In this document: piece by piece, positions 6,709-12,408 of the stretch
How the letters are laid out: every line of letters starts with the position of its first letter
Position numbering within the stretch: the first letter of the stretch is position 1
Origin: JBBQZL01 sp038207745
GTDB lineage: Bacteria > Actinomycetota > Thermoleophilia > Solirubrobacterales > 70-9
Length of the DNA stretch: 13,671 bases
Direction: 5' to 3'
Assembly: GCA_038207745.1 (NCBI GenBank)
Contig: JBBQZL010000051.1
Span: 1 to 13,671 of the forward strand
Made by a program: the position numbers and the translations under genes
Notes under the pieces: model-generated
Told to the model about the DNA's origin: nothing
What the model saw: the letters and a program-made list of their open reading frames with translations, nothing else
Database searches by the model: none

Positions 6709-8063
6709 AGGTCCACCCGCCTGGCCATCCGGATCGGGATCAACGAAAGCAGCGCAAAGAGGGCGGCAAGCAGGAACGACGAGCTGAACGCTTGGGTCGC
6801 CGCGCGGTCGAGCTGATCCTCGAGCGTGGCGCGGAGCTGATCGACCGCGGGCTGGTCCGCAAGATCACCGGGCGGAGGGTCGAAGGCGGGGCCCACCACC
6901 GGCACCCTGCCCTTTGCCCCGCCGAGCTGCCGGCTGATCCGGTCACCGAGCTCGACCTTGAGCAGCGGCGGAAGCTCGGAGTCGAGCAGGGCCGCCGTGC
7001 CTGCCGCGATCGCGTCGTCTCGTTGCGTATCGATTGCCGAGGTGAAGATCGGCGTCAGGATCAGCAGGCCGATCACAACACCCGCGTGGCGGGCCGAGAT
7101 CGTCCATCCGCCGTGGATCGTCTGCGGTGAACGTCCAGCCAGGGCGGTCTCGGTAAGCGCCGAGAGCACCAGTGAGAGACCGACTCCGACCAGGGCCTGA
7201 GGTGGGATCGTGAAGATGATCATCGCCTTCGGCATCAGGCCGAGCCCGGCGAGACCGCCGCAGATCAGGATCGCTCCGGCCGTCGCCCGCACCTTCTGGT
7301 TCGGAACCTCCCTTGCCAGACGTGAGCCGAGCAGCGCGAAGATCGGGATCGTCGTCACGACCAGGGCGGCGACGATCGGGGTCAGCCTCCATCCCTCGAT
7401 CAGCAGCAGGACGACCAGGAAGAGCGCCGCGGCCAGAGCGGCGGAGACGAGACCAAGCGCGACGTTGGCGGCCACATGCGGCCTGCCGGGATCACGAAGC
7501 TCGCGCTGGATCAGCTCGGTGCGCATCTCCTCGCGGACGATCCCGAGCAGCGGTATGCCGGCGAGGATCGCGATCGGCACCTGGACCAGGAAGATCGACT
7601 GCCAGGAGACCCACTCGGTCAGCATCCCGCCGATCGCCGGGCCAAGCGCCGCCCCGGTGGCGCCAGCCGCAGCCCATGTGACCGTTGCCCGCCGTTCGCC
7701 ACCAACGACCGAGGGCAGAAGCTCGAGTGCGGCGGTGACCGCGATCGCACCACCGACCGCCTGGACACTCCGGGCGGCGATCAGCGGACCGAGCCCACTG
7801 GCCATCGCGCAGGCAAGGCTCCCGCCGGCGACGACGGCCAGTCCGAGTGCGGCCGAACGCCCGGGACCAAAACGCCGGGCAAAGCGTGCCGAGGGGACCG
7901 CAGCAAGCGCGATCACGAGGTTGAAGGAGATCAGGACCCAGGTGACCCCGGTGACGGACGTGTCCAGATCGCGGTATATCTCCGGCAGGGCCAGGACGAC
8001 CACCGAGGAGTCCGCCAGGACAAGACCGACCGCGACGCTGAGCGCAAGGCGCCTGGTGCTCAA
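6705..8063 (-). CDS. MFS exporter, DHA2 (EmrB/QacA-like) family
   Basis: This is a 452-residue polytopic permease, probably a proton-coupled drug or metabolite exporter. The first helix carries the DHA2 motif D1 variant (LADSSVVVLALPEI, 16-29). Helix 5 carries the antiporter motif C (GATGAALGPAIGG, 134-146), followed by WVSWQSIFLVQVPI, which is typical of DHA2. A long polar loop (about 345-425) precedes the final helix (426-446), as in EmrB-like proteins. The RFGPGRS sequence (64-70) fits motif A in the loop after helix 2. The substrate cannot be read from sequence. The start is TTG 8063, which overlaps the transglycosylase stop as TTGA; the stop overlaps the next gene as GTGA. An MFS exporter near uvrB is also found in M. 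tuberculosis (Rv1634), so the association may be old. Confidence 0.92.
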   Translation of the reverse strand: MSTRRLALSVAVGLVLADSSVVVLALPEIYRDLDTSVTGVTWVLISFNLVIALAAVPSARFARRFGPGRSAALGLAVVAGGSLACAMASGLGPLIAARSVQAVGGAIAVTAALELLPSVVGGERRATVTWAAAGATGAALGPAIGGMLTEWVSWQSIFLVQVPIAILAGIPLLGIVREEMRTELIQRELRDPGRPHVAANVALGLVSAALAAALFLVVLLLIEGWRLTPIVAALVVTTIPIFALLGSRLAREVPNQKVRATAGAILICGGLAGLGLMPKAMIIFTIPPQALVGVGLSLVLSALTETALAGRSPQTIHGGWTISARHAGVVIGLLILTPIFTSAIDTQRDDAIAAGTAALLDSELPPLLKVELGDRISRQLGGAKGRVPVVGPAFDPPPGDLADQPAVDQLRATLEDQLDRAATQAFSSSFLLAALFALLSLIPIRMARRVDL

Positions 8064-8719
8064 TAGCCCAGCTCACCTGCATACGTCTTGCGGTATTCCT
8101 GCTTCTTCTGGAGCACCTGATCGACGTATGCCCGGGTCTCGGGGAATTGGATGTCCTCAACGGTCATCGCCGCCCCACCCCACGAGTCCGCATTGCCGGG
8201 GCCGGCGTTGTATGCAGCAAGCGCGGCGACCAGATTGCCGTCGTAGGTGTCGATCAGCTCCTTGAGAAAGAAGGTGCCGTAGCGGATGTTGATGTCAGGA
8301 TCCGAGAGATCATCAACGTTGAAGCTGGTCCCACCGCTGCGCCTCTCGATGTCATTCGCCGTTTCCGGTGTGATCTGCATCAATCCGCGTGCCTTCGCAT
8401 GCGAGGTCTGATCGACAAAACGCGACTCCGAGTAGATCACCGCCGCAATCAGAGAGGCGTCAACGTTCTTGTCCTCGGCCTGCTGGCGAATGATGTCCTC
8501 GTGGCGAAGCGGAAGAGCCACCTCCTGGATTGCACGGTCCACCCCGCCCGGCAGGATCCAGATCGCGCCGGCCACGAGCACAGCGCCGATCACCCCCAGC
8601 GTGAGGATGAACGGGACGATTCCGAACCTCGTGCCGGTGCTGCGTCGGCGGGACCTGGTTCGAGCTTTGGACCGACCGGGTTTGGACCGGTTGTTGGAGC
8701 GGGACGCCGCCATCGGCAC
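8060..8719 (-). CDS. Membrane-anchored lytic transglycosylase, SLT domain
   Basis: The enzyme cleaves the MurNAc-GlcNAc bond of peptidoglycan with formation of 1,6-anhydroMurNAc. The 219 residues comprise a strongly basic cytoplasmic N-terminus (1-32), one membrane helix (33-56) and an extracytoplasmic SLT domain (about 73-210). The family-1 signatures are present: catalytic Glu98 in YSESRF, GLMQITPETA (112-121) and AAYNAGPG (168-175). The likely start is GTG 8719; ATG 8713, two codons later, is an alternative. An upstream GAAGG is 4 bases from the GTG and 10 from the ATG, so it does not decide between them. It is 23 bases downstream of coaE and overlaps the exporter by four bases, so it is cotranscribed with rpsA-coaE. 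A cell-wall remodelling job is clear from the domain; its link to ribosome or CoA genes is positional only. Confidence 0.93.
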   Translation of the reverse strand: MPMAASRSNNRSKPGRSKARTRSRRRSTGTRFGIVPFILTLGVIGAVLVAGAIWILPGGVDRAIQEVALPLRHEDIIRQQAEDKNVDASLIAAVIYSESRFVDQTSHAKARGLMQITPETANDIERRSGGTSFNVDDLSDPDINIRYGTFFLKELIDTYDGNLVAALAAYNAGPGNADSWGGAAMTVEDIQFPETRAYVDQVLQKKQEYRKTYAGELGY

Positions 8720-8742
8720 CTGACCTTCACAGGGGACAGTGA

Positions 8743-9339
8743 CTAGAGGGTCCTGGAGCTTCGCAGGTCACCAAGCAGGATGGCGAGCGCAGATTCCAGT
8801 TCCTCAACTGTTCCATCATTGCGAACGAGGTGGTCGGCCCGGCGGCCCTTCTCCTCCTGGGACAGCTGGAGTGCCGCCCGTTCGTCAATCAGGGCCTGGC
8901 CGCGTGCCGCTGCCCGCTCAGCCCGGACCTGCTCGGTCGTGATCACCGCGACCGTGACATCGAAGGCCCTGTCAAGGCCGGATTCGAAGAGCAGCGGCAC
9001 CTCGACCACGGCAAACTCGGTGTGATCGGGCAGCGCCTCGAGCCACTCGGCAATCCGATCTCGGACAAGTGGATGAATCTGCGACTCGAGCCACTTCAGC
9101 TCGCCGGGCCGGGCAAAGACGATCTCACCGATCCGCGTCCTGTCCACGATGCCATTCGGCGCGACCTCGGCTCCCCAGCGCTCGACGAGCGCGGAGCGGA
9201 GCGGCTCGGCATCGAGCAGCTCATGGACGATTGCATCGCTGGAGATCGCCTCCACACCAAGGCGCTCAAACGCGGCAAGTGCGGTTGACTTGCCTGCCGC
9301 GATACCGCCGGTCAGGCCAATCTTGAGCTGCGGCGCCAT
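8743..9339 (-). CDS. coaE: Dephospho-CoA kinase
   Basis: CoaE phosphorylates the 3'-hydroxyl of dephospho-CoA with ATP, the last step of coenzyme A synthesis, in the cytoplasm. The 198-residue protein has the P-loop GLTGGIAAGKS (8-18), the ISSDAIVHELL acceptor-binding region and VVEVPLLFESGLD, all typical of the family. It ends with the usual R-x-D-H-x-x-x-N-x-G (RRADHLVRNDG), and the length is that of a single-domain CoaE, without the C-terminal GrpB-like extension seen in mycobacteria. The ATG 9339 start is nine bases after the rpsA stop, with no strong Shine-Dalgarno, so coupling to rpsA translation is likely. The rpsA-coaE pair is conserved in actinobacteria. Confidence 0.97.
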   Translation of the reverse strand: MAPQLKIGLTGGIAAGKSTALAAFERLGVEAISSDAIVHELLDAEPLRSALVERWGAEVAPNGIVDRTRIGEIVFARPGELKWLESQIHPLVRDRIAEWLEALPDHTEFAVVEVPLLFESGLDRAFDVTVAVITTEQVRAERAAARGQALIDERAALQLSQEEKGRRADHLVRNDGTVEELESALAILLGDLRSSRTL

Positions 9340-9348
9340 GGCCGCGGC

Positions 9349-10746
9349 TCAGTCCTCGGAGTCGCTGCCTGCGGCCTCGTCGGTGCCATCGGGAGAGTCG
9401 GGGTGCTCCTCGGCCACATCTGCGGCAACCTCCGCAGCCTCCGGAGCAGCATCTGCCTCGGGTGCCTCGGCTGCGACCTCCTCTGCGAAGGCCTCTTCCT
9501 CGGCGGCGATCTCTGCGGCGGGGGCCTCCTCACCCGGAACCTCGGGTGGAGCCTCCGCGAAGACTTCCTCGGAGAGTTCAAGATCGGTTGCCTCGCCCGG
9601 CTCGCCCTCGACCGCGGCCTGCTGGGCCAGGACCTGGGCGCCAAGATCACGGAGCGGCATGTTCTGCCCCTCGACGCGCTTGATGCTGAGCGAGAGGCGG
9701 CGGCGCTCCTCGTCGATCTCGAGGATCTTGACGTTGAGCATCGAGCCCGGCTCGACAACCTCGCTCGGGTTCTCGACGTGGTGATCCGCAAGCTCGGAGA
9801 TGTGGACCAGACCCTCGACCCCGGGCAGGATCTCGACGAAGGCGCCGAAGGTCACGACCTTGGTGACCTTGCCCTCGAGCACGTCGCCGGGGCGATGGGT
9901 GCTGATCACGCGCTGCCACGGATCTTCCTGGGTCTGCTTGAGGCCCAGTGAGATGCGCTGACGGTCACGGTCTATGTCGAGCACCTTGATCTTGACCGTG
10001 TCACCGATCGAGACGACCTCTGAAGGATGGTTGACGTGGCTCCATGAGAGCTCTGAGATGTGGATCAGGCCATCGATGCCCTCGAGATCGACGAAAGCGC
10101 CGAAATCGACGATGTTGGAGACCTTGCCCTCGACGACGAGACCGGGCTCGAGCTTGCCGAGGATCTGCTCGCGAACCTCCTTGCGCTCCTCCTCGAGGAC
10201 TGCGCGACGTGAGAGAACCACGTTGTTTCGATTGCGGTTCAGCTCGATGACCTTGCACTCGAGCGTCTGCCCCGTGAACTCATCGAGGTTGTGGACCCGG
10301 CGGATGTCGACCAGTGAGGCAGGCAGGAATCCGCGGACGCCGAGGTCGAGGATCAGGCCGCCCTTGACGACTTCGATGACGCTTCCCTCGACCGGCTCAC
10401 CGGACTCGGCGGCTGCCTCGATGCGGCGCCACGCCTTCTCGAAGCGAGCCCGCTTCTTGGAAAGAATCAGGCGACCTTCAGGGTCCTCCTTGGTGAGGAC
10501 CAGCGCGTCGACCTGCTCACCGAGCTCAACTTCGTCAGCCGGGTCGACCGACTTGCGGATCGAGAGCTCGTTGGAGGGAATGACGCCCTCCGACTTGTAG
10601 CCGATGTCGACGAGGACCTCGTCCTTGTCGATCCGGACAACCTTGCCGTTGACCACGTCACCCTCGTCAAAGGAGACGATTGTGACTTCGTAGTTGGGAA
10701 CGATCCTGCCGTCGATCTCGAGAAGGAGACCGTCGGAACCCTCCAC
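9349..10746 (-). CDS. rpsA: 30S ribosomal protein S1
   Basis: S1 binds mRNA at the 30S subunit. Four S1 (OB-fold) repeats are visible, in order: VVNGKVVRIDKDEVLVDIGYKSEGVIP; VEGSVIEVV ... LGVRGFLPASLV; VVEGKVSNIVDFGAFVDLEG; LEGKVTKVVTFGAFVEILPG. The last 85 residues are a Glu/Ala/Pro-rich acidic tail with no Lys or Arg. I place the start at GTG 10746 (465 residues) because AGGGA lies six bases upstream and the family N-terminus follows soon after. The frame is also open to ATG 10884 (511 residues), but that ATG overlaps the probable -10 box, and the extra 46 residues look unlike S1. It is the first gene of the operon rpsA-coaE-SLT-MFS-hypothetical. Identity is certain; the start is probable. 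Confidence 0.97.
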   Translation of the reverse strand: MEGSDGLLLEIDGRIVPNYEVTIVSFDEGDVVNGKVVRIDKDEVLVDIGYKSEGVIPSNELSIRKSVDPADEVELGEQVDALVLTKEDPEGRLILSKKRARFEKAWRRIEAAAESGEPVEGSVIEVVKGGLILDLGVRGFLPASLVDIRRVHNLDEFTGQTLECKVIELNRNRNNVVLSRRAVLEEERKEVREQILGKLEPGLVVEGKVSNIVDFGAFVDLEGIDGLIHISELSWSHVNHPSEVVSIGDTVKIKVLDIDRDRQRISLGLKQTQEDPWQRVISTHRPGDVLEGKVTKVVTFGAFVEILPGVEGLVHISELADHHVENPSEVVEPGSMLNVKILEIDEERRRLSLSIKRVEGQNMPLRDLGAQVLAQQAAVEGEPGEATDLELSEEVFAEAPPEVPGEEAPAAEIAAEEEAFAEEVAAEAPEADAAPEAAEVAADVAEEHPDSPDGTDEAAGSDSED

Positions 10747-10752
10747 AGGGGT

Positions 10753-10757
10753 TCCCT
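10753..10757 (-). promoter_or_regulatory. Shine-Dalgarno of rpsA, decides the start
   Basis: AGGGA on the minus strand lies six bases before GTG 10746. No comparable site precedes GTG 10791 or ATG 10884 in the same frame, so it supports the shorter S1. Confidence 0.6.
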
Positions 10758-10837
10758 GGGCAGGCGGAATGAGTGTGTCAGCGGGCGGCACGGCGGCGAA
10801 TGATGCCAGAACCGATCCCCGGCCGCAGCCTGACTGG

Positions 10838-10851
10838 CCGCTGCGCAGCGG
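10838..10851. other. Perfect 14-base palindrome in the rpsA leader
   Basis: CCGCTGCGCAGCGG reads the same on both strands and lies in the presumed untranslated leader of rpsA, between its promoter and GTG 10746. It could be an RNA hairpin with a very small loop or a protein-binding site. No U-tract follows, so it is not a terminator. Confidence 0.45.
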
Positions 10852-10882
10852 ATTCGCAACAAACAGGCGTTTGAGATCCACC

Positions 10883-10910
10883 ATCCTAGTGGTCGCGGCA
10901 GCGTTTTCAA
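10883..10910 (-). promoter_or_regulatory. Promoter of rpsA operon
   Basis: On the minus strand TTGAAA (10910-10905) and TAGGAT (10888-10883) are separated by 16 bases, a good match to a housekeeping sigma promoter. The transcript should begin near 10876, giving about 130 bases of leader before GTG 10746. The ATG at 10884 lies inside the -10 hexamer and would not be transcribed from here. Confidence 0.6.
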
Positions 10911-10915
10911 CCTAC

Positions 10916-10924
10916 TGTTATAAG
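10916..10924 (+). promoter_or_regulatory. Extended -10 promoter for the flavoprotein gene
   Basis: TG-T-TATAAG is an extended -10 element on the plus strand with no recognisable -35; the position a -35 would take lies inside the rpsA promoter. The predicted start near 10931 leaves a leader of about 23 bases before ATG 10954. Confidence 0.5.
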
Positions 10925-10953
10925 ACACCGCCCTCTCGATACCCTCGGGACCG

Positions 10954-12126
10954 ATGCCGGTCAGAGCAACCAAACGAGGCGACGAGCGGACCCCGCTCAC
11001 GGGCCGCCACGATGTCCTGATCTGCGGCGCGAGCTTCGCCGGGCTGATGGTTGCCCGCGAGCTGGCGGGGAGCGGTGCCGATGTCCTGCTGCTCGATCGA
11101 TACGAGATCGGAGAACGCCAGACCTCAGCCTGCGGAATCCCGACCGATTGGCTGACCGCGCTTGGCCTCGAATCCGCCGAGCGCCAGCGATTCGACTCGA
11201 TCGTGGTCCACACTCCGCACGGCTCGAACCGGATGCCGCTGCCGTATACGCTCTCGACCTTTGACTACAGAGAACTCTGTGGACTGCTCTGGGACCAATG
11301 TGACGCGAGCTTCGAGACCGCCAAGGTCAACGGCCGCGCGGCAAACCCGGCTCGCGACGGCGACATTCACGTGGATACGGACCGTGGCGTGATCTCGGCT
11401 CCACTGGTTGTTGACAGCCTCGGCTGGCGACGGGTCCTGGCGATGGGCAACGGCTTTCAGCCTCCCGACGCGCCACTCTCGCGAGGCCTCGAGGTACACC
11501 CGAGCGGCAGCGGCCGGGACATGGAGATCTGGATCGACCGCAAGTACGTTCCGGCGGGATACGGGTGGGTCTTTCCCGCCGGCGCCGAGAGCCGGATCGG
11601 AATCGGGTCGTTCGACCCCGGGTTCCACATCCGCCGAACCACAGAGCTCCTCGCCGAGGAGCTCGGACGCGACAGGGTCGGCTATCAGGGCAACTGGATC
11701 CCCCACAAGCTGCGCCCCGCCACCGAGGGCGGCGTCTTCTTCGTCGGCGACTCCGCCGGTCACTGCCTGCCGCTCACCGCCGAGGGAATCCGCACCGCGC
11801 TCTACTTTGGGATCACGCTCGGGTCGGAGTTGCGAGATGTCGTCGATGGCCGCACCGGAAGAGACGATGCGATGGCCGACTACGCGGAATTCAATGACGC
11901 CCACGAGTGGAAGTTCCGCTGGCTGCTAAACACGCAGAGGTATCTCCCCCGTATCCCGCCGAGATTGCTCGGGCCGATGTTCCGCCTGATCCGGTCCCGG
12001 CAGCGATTTGTCAACTGGTCCTTCCGCAAGTACATGGACATCGCGCCGCCGGAAGCGGTGGGCAGGCGATCCCTGGTTGGTTCACGACTCGATGGTCACG
12101 CAACCGAGCGCGTCTCCCGCTCGTAA
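10954..12126 (+). CDS. Geranylgeranyl reductase-like FAD-dependent oxidoreductase
   Basis: The 390-residue flavoprotein belongs to the p-hydroxybenzoate hydroxylase/geranylgeranyl reductase superfamily. The N-terminal dinucleotide fold has VLICGASFAGL (21-31, a GxGxxG variant with Ala and Ser) and an acidic end of the second strand, LLLDRYEIGER (45-55). The mid-protein YGWVFPAG (203-210) and C-terminal GDSAGHCLPLTAEGIRTAL (265-283), which binds the FAD phosphate and ribityl, are typical of geranylgeranyl reductase-type enzymes that saturate isoprenoid chains or related substrates. The actual substrate is not known. The start at ATG 10954 has only a weak GGGA three bases away. It lies alone on the plus strand between polA and rpsA, which are adjacent in mycobacteria, so it is probably a lineage-specific insertion. 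It diverges from rpsA and converges on polA. Confidence 0.88.
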   Translation: MPVRATKRGDERTPLTGRHDVLICGASFAGLMVARELAGSGADVLLLDRYEIGERQTSACGIPTDWLTALGLESAERQRFDSIVVHTPHGSNRMPLPYTLSTFDYRELCGLLWDQCDASFETAKVNGRAANPARDGDIHVDTDRGVISAPLVVDSLGWRRVLAMGNGFQPPDAPLSRGLEVHPSGSGRDMEIWIDRKYVPAGYGWVFPAGAESRIGIGSFDPGFHIRRTTELLAEELGRDRVGYQGNWIPHKLRPATEGGVFFVGDSAGHCLPLTAEGIRTALYFGITLGSELRDVVDGRTGRDDAMADYAEFNDAHEWKFRWLLNTQRYLPRIPPRLLGPMFRLIRSRQRFVNWSFRKYMDIAPPEAVGRRSLVGSRLDGHATERVSRS

Positions 12127-12150
12127 TCGCACACCGTCACCGGCCGCCTG

Positions 12151-12408
12151 TTACCTCTTTCCGATCCACCTGTCGCAGTCGCGGGAAATCCGATCACCGT
12201 CGCTCGATGTGTATCTGTCGATCGCCGAGCCGCACTCGATGTCGTTGCTTCCACCGTCCTTGGCCCTGAGCAGGTCGGCGCCACCTGCGCCGGAGATCCG
12301 ATCAGCTCTGGCTAACGCATGTCGCTTGCGTTTCCCTTTCCCTCGTCCCGAGATCAGGACCTTGCCGGCCGAAATGCAGGTGGCGGGGCCAGGGCCCGGC
12401 CGGATCAC
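12151..12408 (-). CDS. Short ORF with decayed RTX-like calcium-binding C-terminus (possible remnant)
   Basis: The 85-residue frame starts with GTG 12408, overlapping the polA stop as GTGA. The first 36 residues are Pro/Gly then Lys/Arg rich and unlike any family. Residues about 38-81 (ISGAGGADLLRAKDGG, NDIECG, DRISRDCDRW) follow the pattern G-x-G-x-D-x-L-x-A-x-D-G ... D-x-I-x-C-G-S ... D-R-I-S-x-D-C-D. I know this pattern as the usual C-terminal end of hemolysin-type calcium-binding repeat proteins in Solirubrobacterales. Those proteins are long and exported, while this frame has neither repeats nor signal peptide, and polA occupies the space where the rest would be. Codons rare for this window (TTA, AGA, ACA) occur in it. 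It is either a truncated relic or a small coupled gene; I favour a relic. Confidence 0.4.
   Translation of the reverse strand: MIRPGPGPATCISAGKVLISGRGKGKRKRHALARADRISGAGGADLLRAKDGGSNDIECGSAIDRYTSSDGDRISRDCDRWIGKR

Noticed and set aside
12360..12404. GC-rich inverted repeats just after the polA stop as a terminator
   Set aside because: The complementary segments are short, the loop is too small in the best pairing, and no U-tract follows.
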